Shown piece by piece: positions 35,557 to 46,145 of a stretch of DNA of 64,000 nt (position 1 is the stretch's first letter; each line of letters opens with the position of its first letter). The stretch is from Urbifossiella limnaea. Its GTDB lineage: Bacteria; Planctomycetota; Planctomycetia; Gemmatales; Gemmataceae. The notes below the pieces were generated by a model, which ran no database searches, was not told the origin of the DNA, and worked only from the letters and a program-made list of their open reading frames with translations. Both the position numbers and the translations under genes were made by a program. The stretch covers positions 7,486,322-7,550,321 of the forward strand of contig NZ_CP036273.1 in the NCBI RefSeq assembly GCF_007747215.1, given 5' to 3'.

Positions 35557-38500
35557 GTGACCACGCGGACGCCGCGGCCGGGTTGCCCAGCACCGACATC
35601 GCCGTGGTCGGCATGTCCGGCCGCTGGCCCGGGGCCGGCACACCCGCCCACCTGTGGCGGAACTACCGGGACGGGGTGGAGTGCATCTCCCGGTTCCCGG
35701 CCGAGGAGCTCGAAGTCGCGGGGGCGGCCGAACAGAACGCCCGGCCCGGGTACGTCCGGGCCCGGTCGGTCCTCGCCGACGTCGACCAGTTCGACGCCGG
35801 GTTCTTCGGCATCCTGCCCACGGAGGCCGAGCGCCTCGACCCGCAGTTCCGCATCTTCCTCGAGTGCTGCTGGGAGGCCCTCGAGGACGCCGGGTACGAC
35901 CCCGGCGCCTACCCCGGGGCGATCGGGGTGATCGCCGGCTGCGCCATCAACACCTACCTGATGCGCAACCTCTGCACGGACCGCCAGTCCGTCGAGGAGT
36001 TCACCGCCGCGTACCCGATGGGGAAGTTCGCGACGATGCTCGGGGCGATGGCCGACACCCTCACCAGCCGCGTGTCGTACAAGCTGAACCTCCGCGGCCC
36101 GAGCTTCACCCTGCTGTCGACCTGCTCCACCTCGCTGGTCGCCGTCAGCCAGGCCTGCCAGAGCCTGCTCAGCTACCAGAGCGACATGGTGCTGACCGGC
36201 GGGGTGGCCGTCACCTTTCCGCAGAAGCGCGGCCACGTCTACCAGGAAGGCGGGATGGGGACGGCCGACGGGTACTGCCGCCCGTTCGAGGCCCGGGCGA
36301 CCGGGACGGTATTCGGCAGCGGGGCCGGCGTGGTCCTCCTCAAGCGGCTCGACGACGCCCTCGCCGCCGGCGACCACGTGTACGCCGTCATCAAGGGGTT
36401 CGCCGTCAACAACGACGGGTCCGGCAAGGTCGGGTACACCGCGCCGAGCGTGGACGGCCAGGCCCAGGTGATCGCCCAGGCGCAGGCGCTCGCGGGCGTG
36501 TCCCCGGACACGATCGGGTACCTGGAGGCGCACGGCACCGCCACTCCGCTGGGCGACCCGATCGAGTTCACCGCCCTGACTCGGGCGTTCCGGGCCGAGA
36601 CCCAGGCCCGACAGTTCTGCGCCATCGGCACGATCAAGCGGAACCTCGGCCACCTGGAGATGGCCTCCGGAGTGACCGGGCTGATCGCCGCCGCCCAGGC
36701 CCTGGCCCACCGCCAGCTCCCGCCGGCGGCCGACTTCGGCGAGCCCAACCCGCACCTCGACCTGGCAAACAGCCCGTTCTACGTCAACACCCGGCTCGCC
36801 GGGTGGCCCGCCGGGTCGGCCCCGCGGCGGGCTGGGGTGAGCTCGTTCGGGCTCGGCGGGACCAACGCCCATGTCGTGCTGGAGGAGGCGCCGCCGGTGC
36901 CCGCCCCGGTGGCCCGGCCGGCTCACTTGCTGCTCCTCTCGGCCCGGTCGGCCGCGGCCCTGGAAAAGGCCACCGACAACCTCGCCTCGCACCTGCGCGA
37001 CCACCCCAAAGCCGACCTCGCGGCCGTCGCCTACACCCTCCAGGCCGGCCGGCGGGCGTTCGACCACCGCCGGGCGGTCCGGTGCACGGACGCGGCCGAG
37101 GCCGTCCGCGCCCTGGAGACCCGCGACCGCACCCGCGTCCAGACCCGGGCCTGCACCGGCGCGCCGGCCCCGGTCGTTTTCATGTTCCCCGGCCAGGGGT
37201 CGCAGTACACCGGCATGGGGGCCGGGCTGTACGAGTCCGACGCCGGGTTCCGGGCGGACATCGACACCTGCGCCACTCTGCTCCAGCCCCACCTCGGGGC
37301 GGACCTCCGCGAGGCCCTCTTCGCCGGCCCGGGCGCGCCGCTCGACCTGCGGCAGACTCGCTTCGCCCAGCCGGCCCTGTTCGTGCTCGGGTACGCCACC
37401 GCCCGACTCTGGGAGCGGTGGGGCGTCGTGCCGCAGGCGATGATCGGGCACAGCGTCGGCGAGTTCGTCGCCGCCACCCTTGCCGGCGTCTTCGCGCTGG
37501 AGGACGCCCTGGCCGTGGTCGCCGCCCGCGGGCGGATGGCCCAGGAGCAGCCGCCGGGGGCCATGCTCTCGGTTCGCCTCAGCCACGCCGAGGTCCTGCC
37601 CTGGCTGACCGACGAGATTTCGCTCGCGGCGGTGAACGCCCCGCAGCTGAGCGTCGTCGCCGGGCCGGACGCCGCGGTCGCCGAGCTGGAGCAGAAGCTC
37701 GCCGCCGCCGGCGTCGCGGCGATGCGGCTGGCCACCAGCCACGCCTTCCACTCGGCGATGATGGACCCGGTGGTCGGCCCGTTCACGGACATGCTCCGCG
37801 GGATCCGGTTGAACCCCCCGACGCGCCCGATCCTGTCGAGCGTGACCGGCGACTGGCTCCGGCCCGAGGAGGCGACCGACCCCGCGTACTGGGGCCGCCA
37901 CCTCCGCGAGGCGGTGCTATTCTCGAAGTGCGTCGAGCAGCTCCGGGCCGAGCCGGGGCGGTTGTTGCTGGAGGTCGGGCCGGGGAGCGTGCTCTGCAAG
38001 CTCGCCCGCCAGCACCGCGACGCGGCCGGCGGCCCCGCCGTCCCGTCACTCCCGGACGCCCCCGGCGACCGGGCGGACAGCCTGACGATCCTGGCCGCGG
38101 CCGGGACCCTCTGGCTCCACGGCGTGAAGCCGGACTGGAAGGCGATGGCCGGCCCCGGCGCCCGCCGGTGCCCCCTCCCGACGTACCCGTTCGAGCGGAA
38201 GCGGTACTGGGTCGACCCGCCCGCCCCTGCCGCCGCCGCCCCGACCCCCGTGGCAACCCCGACCCCGACCCTCCCACCCACCCTCGAGCCCCAACCCGAG
38301 GCCGTTGTGCCCGCAGCCGCCCCCGCCCGTACCGGCCGCCTCCGCGCGGAGATCATCGACATCCTCCAGCGGCTGTCCGGGATGGACCTGGCCGGCACCG
38401 ACGGGACCACCTTCCTGGAACTCGGGTTCGACTCCCTGTTCCTGACCCAGGTGGCACAGGAGTTGGTGAACCGGTTCGGGGTGAAGGTGACGTTCCGCCA

Positions 38501-41500
38501 GCTGCTCGACCAGGAGTCCAGCCCGGACGCCCTGGCCGCGTACCTCGACGCCAAAATGCCCCCGGACGCCCCCGCGGTCCCCGCCCCGGCTGCTGTCGCG
38601 GCCCCGGCTCCCGCGGCCGTCGCCCCGACCGTGTCGGCCCCCCAACCGGTGGCCGCGCTTCCGGCGGTTCAGTTGACGGACGGCACGGGCGGTCTTGAGG
38701 GGATCATCCGGGCGCAGCTCCAGGCGATGTCCCAACTGATGGCGAACCAGTTGGAGGTCGTCCGCGGCGGCGCGCCAACGGCGGTCGCGACCCCCACGCC
38801 GGCCGTCATTCCGGTCCCGGTGGTGAGCGCCCCCGCGCCGGCGGCGGCCGCCAAGCCGTCGGCGAACGGCACGGACACCCGGGAGTACAAGGCCCAGGGG
38901 CGGTTCAAGTCGATCCAGCGCGGCCCGACCGGTGGCCTGACGGACCGCCAGAAGGCTCACCTCGACGACCTCGTCCGCCGGATGAACGCGAAGACGCCGG
39001 GGTCCAAGAAGCTGGCGCAGGAGCGCCGGCCGATCCTCGCCGACCCGCGGACCGCGGCCGGGTTCCGGTCGCTGTGGAAGGAAATGGTCTACCCGATCGC
39101 GGCCGTCCGGTCGCGCGGGTCGAAGATCTGGGACGTGGACGGGAACGAGTACATCGACCTGGTGAACGGGTTCGGCCCGATCATGCTCGGGCACTCCCCC
39201 GACTTCGTCACCGAGGCGGTCGCGGCCCAGCTCAAGGAGGGGTTCGAGACCGGCCCCTCGACCCCCCTGGCCGGCGAGTGTGCCGAACTAATCCGCGAGC
39301 TGACGGGGAACGAGCGGACCACCTTCTGCAACACCGGGTCCGAGGCCGTGATGGCCGCGATGCGACTGGCCCGCACGGTGACCGGCCGCAAGAAGGTGGT
39401 GATGTTCGCCGGCGACTACCACGGCACGTTTGACGAGGTGCTGGTCAAGGGCGTGGTGCGGGGCGGCGCCCCGCACTCGCTCCCGATGGCCCCGGGCGTC
39501 TGCCCCGAGGCGGTGTCGAACATCGTGGTCCTGGAGTACGGCGAGCCGTCGGCGCTGGAGTACATCCGGGCGAACGCCCGCGAGCTAGCCGCCGTCATGG
39601 TCGAGCCGGTGCAGAGCCGGCACCCGGGGCTGCGGCCGGTCGAGTTCCTCCGCGAGGTCCGCCGCATTACCGAGGATGCCGGGGCGGCGCTGATCATCGA
39701 CGAGGTGGTGACCGGGTTCCGGGTCCACCCGGGCGGGGTACAGGCGCTGTTCGACATCCGGGCCGACCTCGTGACCTACGGGAAGGTGGCCGGCGGCGGG
39801 ATGCCGGTCGGCATCCTGTGCGGCAAGGCGAAGTTCATGGACGCCCTGGACGGCGGGATGTGGCAGTTCGGGGACGACTCGTTCCCCGAGGTCGGCGTCA
39901 CCTTCTTCGCCGGCACGTTCGTCCGGCACCCGCTGGCGATGGCCGCCGTGCGGGCGGTGCTGCGGCACCTCAAGGCGGCCGGCCCCGAGCTCCAGCGGAA
40001 GCTGGGGGAGCGGGTGGCGGCGCTCGCCCACGAGGTCAACGGGGTCTTCAAGGAGTACGGCGTCCCGGCCGAGGTCGAGCAGTTCTCGTCGTGGTTCTAC
40101 TTCGCGTTCCCGAGCGACCAGCCGTACGCCAGCCTGCTGCATTACCACCTGCGGGAGAAGGGTGTCTTCATCCTGGAGGGCTTCGGCTGCTTCCTGACGA
40201 CGGCGCACACGGAGGCGGACTACGCGGCCGTGGTCCGGGCGTTCCAGGAGAGCGCGGCCGAGCTCCAGGCCGCCGGGTTCCTGCCCGAGCCGGCCGGCGC
40301 GCCCCCGCAACCCGCCCCCGCCCCGGCGGCGGACCTGCCGGCCGAAGTGCTGATGACCGAGCCGCAGTTCGAGATCCTCGTCTCGGCCCGCCTGGGCGAC
40401 GAGGAGACGTGCGCGTTCAACGAGGCGGTCGCCCTGCACTTCCGCGGGGCGCTCGACGTGCCGGCCCTCCGCGACTCGCTGACCGCCCTGGTGGCCCGGC
40501 ACGACGCCCTCCGGGCGACGTTCGAGCCGGGCGGCGAGACGTTCCGCGTCCGCGACCCGTTCCCGCTCGACCTGCCGGTGGTGGACCTGTCGGACCGGCC
40601 GGAGGCCGACCGCGAGGCGGGGCTGACCGAGCGCGTCCGGGCGGACGCGGCCCGGCCGTTCGACCTCGCGGCCGGGCCGCTGGTCCGGGCGGCCCTCGTC
40701 AAACTCGGGCCGGACCGGCACACGTTGTTGTTCACCAGCCACCACATCGTGTTCGACGGTTGGTCCGCCAACGTCGTGCTCGACGAACTGGCCGCGATCT
40801 ACGCGGCGCGGGTCGCCGGGACCGCCCCGGCCCTGCCGCCGGCCCCGTCGTTCCGGCAGTACGCACTCGACCAGCAGCGGTGGAAGCGGTCGCCCGAGCG
40901 GGCCGCGGTCGAGGCGTGGTGGGTGTCGAAGTTTCAGACCCCGGTCACCCCGCTCGAGCTGCCGACCGATCGGCCCCGCGGGGCGGTGAAGTCGTTCAAC
41001 GGCGACACCGCGCGGCGGACGATCGGCCCGGAGGCGGCCGCGCGGGTCAAGAAGTTCGGGGCGCGGCAAGGGTGTACGCTGTTCGCCACCCTCCTGGCCG
41101 GGTTCAAGACGCTGGTCCACCGGCTCAGCGGCCAGTCCGACATCGTCGTCGGCATCCCGGCGGCCGGCCAGTCGCTGCTGGCCGACAGCGCCCTCGTCGG
41201 TCAAGGGGTGAACTTCCTCCCGCTGCGGACGTCGTTCGACGGCGACCCGGCGGTCGGCGCCCTGCTCAAGGCAGTGCGGGCGATGACGCTCGACGCATAC
41301 GACCACCAGAACTACACGTTCGGCAGCCTGGTTCGGAAGCTCGCCGTCCGCCGCGACCCGAGCCGCCTCCCGCTCGTCGAGATCCAGTTCAACCTGGAGA
41401 AGCTCGGCGCCGGGCTGACGTTCCCCGGCCTGGAGGCCGAGGTGGACCCGTGCCCGAAGGCGTTCGTGAACTTCGACCTGTTCCTCAACGTGGTCGAGAC

Positions 41501-43529
41501 GCCCACGGGCCTGCTCCTTGACTGCGACTTCAACACGGACCTGTTCGACCGGGAGACGGTGGAACGGTGGATGGGGCACTTCGAGACACTGCTCGAGTCG
41601 ATGGCCGCCGACCCGGACCAGCCGGTCTCGGCCGTCAACCTGCTCTCCGACGCCGAGCGGCGGCGCCTCGTGGACGAGTGGAACGCCACGCAGTCGGACT
41701 TCCCGCGCGACCTGTGCGCCCACCAGCTGATCGAGGCCCAGGCCGCCCGCACGCCGGACGCCGTGGCGGTGGTCGCCGGCGGGCGGCAGCTCACCTACGC
41801 CGAACTCGACCGCGGGGCGAACCGCCTCGCCCACGTCCTCCGCGGGCGGGGCGTCGGGGTCGGCAGCCGGGTGGCGATCTGCCTGGACCGCTCGCCCGAC
41901 ATGGTGGTGGCGGTGTTCGGGGTGCTCAAGGCCGGGGCGGCCTACATCCCGCTCGACCCGGAGTTCCCGCCGGAGCGGATCGCGATGGTCGTGGAGGACG
42001 CGGACCCAGCCCTCATCCTGACGCGGCGGGAGATCGCGGCCACGCTGTCCCTGCCGGCCGCGAAGGCGGTCTGCGTGGACGCCACCCGGCCGGAGCTCGA
42101 AGCCGCCCCTGACACTCGGCTCCCCTCGGCGGCCGCCCCGAGCGACCTCGCCTACGTGATCTTCACCTCGGGCTCGACGGGCAAGCCGAAGGGGGTCGAG
42201 ATCCCCCACCAGGCGGTCGTCAACTTCCTGGTGTCGATGGCCCGCCAGCCTGGGCTTGGGGCGGACGACGTCCTGCTCGCGGTGACCACGCTGTCGTTCG
42301 ACATCGCGGTCCTCGAGCTCTACCTACCGCTCATGGTCGGCGGGCGGGTCGTCGTGGCGACCCGCGACGACGCGATGGACGGCAACCGCCTGCTGGCCCT
42401 GCTCGGGTCGTCGGGGGCGACGGTGATGCAGGCCACCCCGGCGACCTGGCGGCTCCTCCTCGAGGCCGGGTGGGTCGGCGGGACCGGGCTGAAGGTGCTG
42501 TGCGGCGGCGAGGCGCTGCCGCGGGACCTCGCCGACGAGCTCCTCGCTCGGGCTGGGGCGGTCTGGAACATGTACGGGCCGACGGAGACGACGGTGTGGT
42601 CGGCCACCTCGCCGGTCGAGCCCGGGCCGGAGCCGGTGCGGGTCGGGCCGCCCATCGCCAACACCGAGTTCTACGTCCTCGACGGCCGGGGCCGGCCGGT
42701 CCCGCTCGGGGTGGCCGGGGAGCTGCACATCGGCGGCGACGGGCTGGCCCGCGGGTACTGGAACCGGCCGGAGCTGACCACCGACCGGTTCGTCGCCGAC
42801 TCGTTCCGCCCTGCCCCGGGGCGGCGGCTGTACAAGACCGGCGATCTCGTCCGGCCGCGCGCGGACGGGACGCTGGAGTTCCTGGGGCGGCTGGACAACC
42901 AGGTCAAGATCCGCGGATTCCGCATCGAAACGGGGGATGTGGAGGCGGCGATCAAGCGCTATGCTGGCTTGGTGGATTGCGTCGTCGTCGTCCGCGAGGA
43001 CGTGCCCGGCCACAAGCAGCTAGTCGCCTATATCGTTGCGGCCGGCGCCCCGCCGTCCCCGGCCGACCTGCGGCGCCACCTGGGGGCACTGCTGCCCGGG
43101 TACATGGTCCCGTCGGCGTTCGTTCCGCTGGCCGCTCTGCCGCAGACGCCCAACGGGAAGATCGACCGCCGAGCTTTGCCGGCCCCGGAGGCAGCGGTGG
43201 CGGCGGCCGGCGAGCGGGTTCTCCCACGGACCGAGGAGCAAAAACTGTTGGCCGATGTCTGCGCGGCCGTACTCAAGCAACCGGCCGTCTACCTCGACGA
43301 CAACCTGTTCGACCTCGGCCTGGACTCGTTGCGGCTGTTCCAGATCGTGGCCCGGGCGAAGGACCGCGGGCTGAACCTGACGGTGAAGCAGATTCTGACG
43401 GGCCAGACGGTGGCGGTCATTAGCGCGGGGCTCGCGTCCGCGGCTGCCCAGCCCGCCGAGCCGGCCCTGGTCGCGGCCCGCCGGGACAACTACCGCTTCA
43501 ACCGACCCAAGACCGAGGTGTTAGGGTGA
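35553..43529 (+). CDS. Hybrid PKS-NRPS: KS-AT-ACP-aminotransferase-C-A(Gly)-PCP
   Basis: A 2658-residue multienzyme. Ketosynthase about 12-445 with Cys191, His327 and His367. Acyltransferase about 540-830 with GHSVGE (Ser634) and HAFHS, the malonyl-type signature. ACP about 928-1000, Ser961 in LGFDSL. PLP aminotransferase of the glutamate-semialdehyde type about 1155-1570, with IIDEVVTGFR and Lys1411 in TYGKVAGGG. Condensation domain about 1600-2040 with intact SHHIVFDGWS. Adenylation about 2050-2540, pocket residues D-I-L-Q-L-G-M-V-W-K, the glycine code. PCP Ser2592 in LGLDSL. This order matches the beta-amino-acid modules of mycosubtilin/iturin and McyE. No ketoreductase is present, as expected if the beta-keto group is aminated. 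GTG start overlaps the previous stop, and the stop overlaps the next start. Confidence 0.95.
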   Translation: MSDHADAAAGLPSTDIAVVGMSGRWPGAGTPAHLWRNYRDGVECISRFPAEELEVAGAAEQNARPGYVRARSVLADVDQFDAGFFGILPTEAERLDPQFRIFLECCWEALEDAGYDPGAYPGAIGVIAGCAINTYLMRNLCTDRQSVEEFTAAYPMGKFATMLGAMADTLTSRVSYKLNLRGPSFTLLSTCSTSLVAVSQACQSLLSYQSDMVLTGGVAVTFPQKRGHVYQEGGMGTADGYCRPFEARATGTVFGSGAGVVLLKRLDDALAAGDHVYAVIKGFAVNNDGSGKVGYTAPSVDGQAQVIAQAQALAGVSPDTIGYLEAHGTATPLGDPIEFTALTRAFRAETQARQFCAIGTIKRNLGHLEMASGVTGLIAAAQALAHRQLPPAADFGEPNPHLDLANSPFYVNTRLAGWPAGSAPRRAGVSSFGLGGTNAHVVLEEAPPVPAPVARPAHLLLLSARSAAALEKATDNLASHLRDHPKADLAAVAYTLQAGRRAFDHRRAVRCTDAAEAVRALETRDRTRVQTRACTGAPAPVVFMFPGQGSQYTGMGAGLYESDAGFRADIDTCATLLQPHLGADLREALFAGPGAPLDLRQTRFAQPALFVLGYATARLWERWGVVPQAMIGHSVGEFVAATLAGVFALEDALAVVAARGRMAQEQPPGAMLSVRLSHAEVLPWLTDEISLAAVNAPQLSVVAGPDAAVAELEQKLAAAGVAAMRLATSHAFHSAMMDPVVGPFTDMLRGIRLNPPTRPILSSVTGDWLRPEEATDPAYWGRHLREAVLFSKCVEQLRAEPGRLLLEVGPGSVLCKLARQHRDAAGGPAVPSLPDAPGDRADSLTILAAAGTLWLHGVKPDWKAMAGPGARRCPLPTYPFERKRYWVDPPAPAAAAPTPVATPTPTLPPTLEPQPEAVVPAAAPARTGRLRAEIIDILQRLSGMDLAGTDGTTFLELGFDSLFLTQVAQELVNRFGVKVTFRQLLDQESSPDALAAYLDAKMPPDAPAVPAPAAVAAPAPAAVAPTVSAPQPVAALPAVQLTDGTGGLEGIIRAQLQAMSQLMANQLEVVRGGAPTAVATPTPAVIPVPVVSAPAPAAAAKPSANGTDTREYKAQGRFKSIQRGPTGGLTDRQKAHLDDLVRRMNAKTPGSKKLAQERRPILADPRTAAGFRSLWKEMVYPIAAVRSRGSKIWDVDGNEYIDLVNGFGPIMLGHSPDFVTEAVAAQLKEGFETGPSTPLAGECAELIRELTGNERTTFCNTGSEAVMAAMRLARTVTGRKKVVMFAGDYHGTFDEVLVKGVVRGGAPHSLPMAPGVCPEAVSNIVVLEYGEPSALEYIRANARELAAVMVEPVQSRHPGLRPVEFLREVRRITEDAGAALIIDEVVTGFRVHPGGVQALFDIRADLVTYGKVAGGGMPVGILCGKAKFMDALDGGMWQFGDDSFPEVGVTFFAGTFVRHPLAMAAVRAVLRHLKAAGPELQRKLGERVAALAHEVNGVFKEYGVPAEVEQFSSWFYFAFPSDQPYASLLHYHLREKGVFILEGFGCFLTTAHTEADYAAVVRAFQESAAELQAAGFLPEPAGAPPQPAPAPAADLPAEVLMTEPQFEILVSARLGDEETCAFNEAVALHFRGALDVPALRDSLTALVARHDALRATFEPGGETFRVRDPFPLDLPVVDLSDRPEADREAGLTERVRADAARPFDLAAGPLVRAALVKLGPDRHTLLFTSHHIVFDGWSANVVLDELAAIYAARVAGTAPALPPAPSFRQYALDQQRWKRSPERAAVEAWWVSKFQTPVTPLELPTDRPRGAVKSFNGDTARRTIGPEAAARVKKFGARQGCTLFATLLAGFKTLVHRLSGQSDIVVGIPAAGQSLLADSALVGQGVNFLPLRTSFDGDPAVGALLKAVRAMTLDAYDHQNYTFGSLVRKLAVRRDPSRLPLVEIQFNLEKLGAGLTFPGLEAEVDPCPKAFVNFDLFLNVVETPTGLLLDCDFNTDLFDRETVERWMGHFETLLESMAADPDQPVSAVNLLSDAERRRLVDEWNATQSDFPRDLCAHQLIEAQAARTPDAVAVVAGGRQLTYAELDRGANRLAHVLRGRGVGVGSRVAICLDRSPDMVVAVFGVLKAGAAYIPLDPEFPPERIAMVVEDADPALILTRREIAATLSLPAAKAVCVDATRPELEAAPDTRLPSAAAPSDLAYVIFTSGSTGKPKGVEIPHQAVVNFLVSMARQPGLGADDVLLAVTTLSFDIAVLELYLPLMVGGRVVVATRDDAMDGNRLLALLGSSGATVMQATPATWRLLLEAGWVGGTGLKVLCGGEALPRDLADELLARAGAVWNMYGPTETTVWSATSPVEPGPEPVRVGPPIANTEFYVLDGRGRPVPLGVAGELHIGGDGLARGYWNRPELTTDRFVADSFRPAPGRRLYKTGDLVRPRADGTLEFLGRLDNQVKIRGFRIETGDVEAAIKRYAGLVDCVVVVREDVPGHKQLVAYIVAAGAPPSPADLRRHLGALLPGYMVPSAFVPLAALPQTPNGKIDRRALPAPEAAVAAAGERVLPRTEEQKLLADVCAAVLKQPAVYLDDNLFDLGLDSLRLFQIVARAKDRGLNLTVKQILTGQTVAVISAGLASAAAQPAEPALVAARRDNYRFNRPKTEVLG

Positions 43530-46144
43530 GTGCCCTGCGACTCGAGCCGGCCGAAACGCCGCCGGCCGCGCCCCCGGGGGCGGCCGACGCCGCGGCGACC
43601 GAGGAATACGCGTTCCCGGCGGCGGTCGGTCAGCAGAAGTTCTGGCTCCTCGACCAGATCCACCCCGGCGATCCGGCGTACAACCTGACGATCCGATTCC
43701 GGGTCACCGGCCCGCTCCGAACGGACGTGGCGCAGCAGGCGGTGGACGAGATCGTCCGCCGCCACGAGGCCCTGCGCACCCGCTTCGTGCGGGACGGGGA
43801 GACGTTGCTCCAGGTCGTCGCCCCTCCCTCCCCCGTCCCCCTCCCGGTGGACGACGTGGAGCGGGACCCGGACCCGGCCCAGGCGGCGGACCGGGCAATG
43901 GCCGCCGAGGCCCGCCGCGGGTTTAACCTCGAGACGGGGCCGGTGTTCCGCGCCCGGCTGGTCCGCCGGGGCGCGGACGAGCACATGCTACTGATCACCA
44001 TCCACCAGATCGTCTCGGACGGGTGGTCGACCGGCATCGTCCTGCGCGAGTTCGCCGCCCTCTACGAGGCCTATGACGCCGGCCGGCCGTCCCCCCTCCC
44101 CGAGCCGACCCTTCAATTCGCCGACTTCGTGCTGTGGCAGTCGGAGTGGCTCCAGACGCCGGCCGCGGCCGCCCAGCTCGCATTCTGGCAAGACCACCTG
44201 AAGGGGGTTCAGCCGGTCCGAATCCCGTACGACGAGTCGGCCGCCTCGTCCGGCTCGGCGAAAGGAAGTATCGAGTCGATCCTGCTCCCCCGCGCGCTGA
44301 CCGACCGGCTGACCGCGGCGGGCCACCAGCACGGGGCGACTCTCTTCATGAGTTGCTTGTCTGGGCTCAGCCTTCTCCTCCACTCGCGGACGGGACAGAC
44401 CGACCTCACGGTGTCGACACCTACGGTAGGGCGGTCGAAGACCGAGTTGGAGCCGGTCGTGGGCCGGTTCGCCAACACGGTCGTGTTCCGCACGGACCTG
44501 TCCGGCGACCCGACTTTTGTCGAACTCCTCGACCTGTCCCGCCGGACCGTGACCGACGTCATGGCCAACCAGGACATCCCGTTCACCCAGGTCCTGGAGT
44601 CACTGCCCACCCAGGGGCAGAAGGACCGCCACGCCCTCTTTCAGATGCACTTCATCTTTCAGAAGGCGTTCCTCACCCCTGCCACCGCCGGCCCGATCGC
44701 CATCACGCCCGTCCGCTCCCTCTCCCCGGGGGCGATGCACGAACTGAACTTCTTCATGGTCGAGCGGGACGAGGGGTGGCGGGCGTCGTGCGAGTACAAC
44801 ACGGCGCGGTACACCCCGGAGACGGTCCGCGGGCTGCTCGACGAGCTCCAGCGCATCCTGGAAGCGGTGGCGGCCGACCCGTCGCGGCGGGTGTCGAGCT
44901 TCCGGCCCGCGGACACGGACCCTCCCCGACCGGCCCCCTACCCGCAGCCGGTGTACCAGAACGGTCGGTCTCACGCCCGGGTCGCCACCCCACCCGTGTC
45001 CGAGCCCGCGACGCCGCCGGTCAACCGCCTGGAGGCGTATCTCCCGACCCCGGCCGTCGCCACGGACCCGGGCGACGCACGCGTCGCCCCGCGTGACGAG
45101 TACGAGGTCCGGCTGGCCGAGATCTGGCGCGAGTTGCTGCGAGTCGACCGCCTCTGCGTCACCGCGAACTTCTTCGACCTGGGTGGGTACTCCCTCCTCG
45201 GCGCCCGCCTGCTCGTCCGGGTTCAGCAGGCGTTCGGGTCGCGGTTGCCCCCGACCGCGGTGTACGACTCGCCGACCGTCGAGCGAATGGCCGAGTTGCT
45301 CCGGGGTGGTCCCCTGACTCCCCGCGCGACGACCGGCCCGTCTCCCGGCACCGGCCCGGCGGAAGTCGCGCCGCCCGGGCGACCCGTCCCCTGTTTCTTC
45401 CGCCAGCCCGACCGACCGCTGTACGGGGTGTACCACCCGGCGGCTGGCCCGGTGCGCCGGGAGGGGGTGGTCCTTTGTGCCCCGCCGGGGCACGAGTACA
45501 TGTCGTCGCACTGGTGCTTCCGGTTGCTCGCGGCCGAGTTGGCCCGGGCCGGCTTCCCGGTCCTTCGCTACGACCCCTCGGGAGTGGGCGACTCGGGGGG
45601 GGAGTTCGAGCAAGCCCGCGCGGCCGAGTGGATCGGGGACGTCGGCGCCGCGGCGCGCGAGTTGGCCGACCGGGCCGGGGTGTCGGACGTGTCGCTGGTC
45701 GGGCTGCGGCTCGGGGCCGCGTTGGCGTACCAGGCCACCGCCGAGACGCGGGTCAAGCACCTGGTTCTCTGGGACCCGGTCGTGAACGGCCGGCAGTACC
45801 TGGCCGGGCTCCGCCGCCTGCACGCCCGAGAGTGCCCGGGGGGTCGGGGCGACCCGGCGGTGGAGGAACTGCTCGGCTACTTCTATCCGGGACCGCTCGT
45901 CGAGGAGTTGGAGCAGTTCGACCTCACGGCGGGGCGGCCGGCCGCGGAGCGGGTCAGCGTCCTGTTGTCGCAAGGCACCGACGCGGCCCGGTTGCTTGCC
46001 CACCTGGACGGCGAGCGCTTGCGGCCGGCGGTCCGGGTGGCGCGCGAGCCGGGCCCGTGGGAGGCGCCCGTGGACTACACCCGGCCGGTCCTGCTCCACG
46101 ACGGCCGGCGGCAGGTCGTCGAACTCCTCTCGGGGGGGGCGTGA
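43526..46144 (+). CDS. NRPS protein: condensation (altered motif)-PCP-alpha/beta hydrolase
   Basis: An 872-residue protein with three parts. A condensation domain (about 28-480) has IHQIVSDGWS where HHxxxDG is expected: His160 is kept, the second and normally catalytic histidine is Gln161, and Asp165 is kept. A PCP follows at about 525-600 with Ser556 in DLGGYSL; no adenylation domain precedes it. The C-terminal alpha/beta hydrolase (about 625-872) has LCAPPGHEYMSSHW and YDPSGVGDSGG but GLRLG (residues 726-730) at the nucleophile elbow, so Arg728 stands where serine should be. That elbow resembles exosortase-A-associated hydrolase 2 proteins. It is coupled to the upstream megasynthase by GTGA. 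It may receive, hold or release the product; its activity is uncertain. Confidence 0.88.
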   Translation: MSALRLEPAETPPAAPPGAADAAATEEYAFPAAVGQQKFWLLDQIHPGDPAYNLTIRFRVTGPLRTDVAQQAVDEIVRRHEALRTRFVRDGETLLQVVAPPSPVPLPVDDVERDPDPAQAADRAMAAEARRGFNLETGPVFRARLVRRGADEHMLLITIHQIVSDGWSTGIVLREFAALYEAYDAGRPSPLPEPTLQFADFVLWQSEWLQTPAAAAQLAFWQDHLKGVQPVRIPYDESAASSGSAKGSIESILLPRALTDRLTAAGHQHGATLFMSCLSGLSLLLHSRTGQTDLTVSTPTVGRSKTELEPVVGRFANTVVFRTDLSGDPTFVELLDLSRRTVTDVMANQDIPFTQVLESLPTQGQKDRHALFQMHFIFQKAFLTPATAGPIAITPVRSLSPGAMHELNFFMVERDEGWRASCEYNTARYTPETVRGLLDELQRILEAVAADPSRRVSSFRPADTDPPRPAPYPQPVYQNGRSHARVATPPVSEPATPPVNRLEAYLPTPAVATDPGDARVAPRDEYEVRLAEIWRELLRVDRLCVTANFFDLGGYSLLGARLLVRVQQAFGSRLPPTAVYDSPTVERMAELLRGGPLTPRATTGPSPGTGPAEVAPPGRPVPCFFRQPDRPLYGVYHPAAGPVRREGVVLCAPPGHEYMSSHWCFRLLAAELARAGFPVLRYDPSGVGDSGGEFEQARAAEWIGDVGAAARELADRAGVSDVSLVGLRLGAALAYQATAETRVKHLVLWDPVVNGRQYLAGLRRLHARECPGGRGDPAVEELLGYFYPGPLVEELEQFDLTAGRPAAERVSVLLSQGTDAARLLAHLDGERLRPAVRVAREPGPWEAPVDYTRPVLLHDGRRQVVELLSGGA

Positions 46145-46145
46145 C

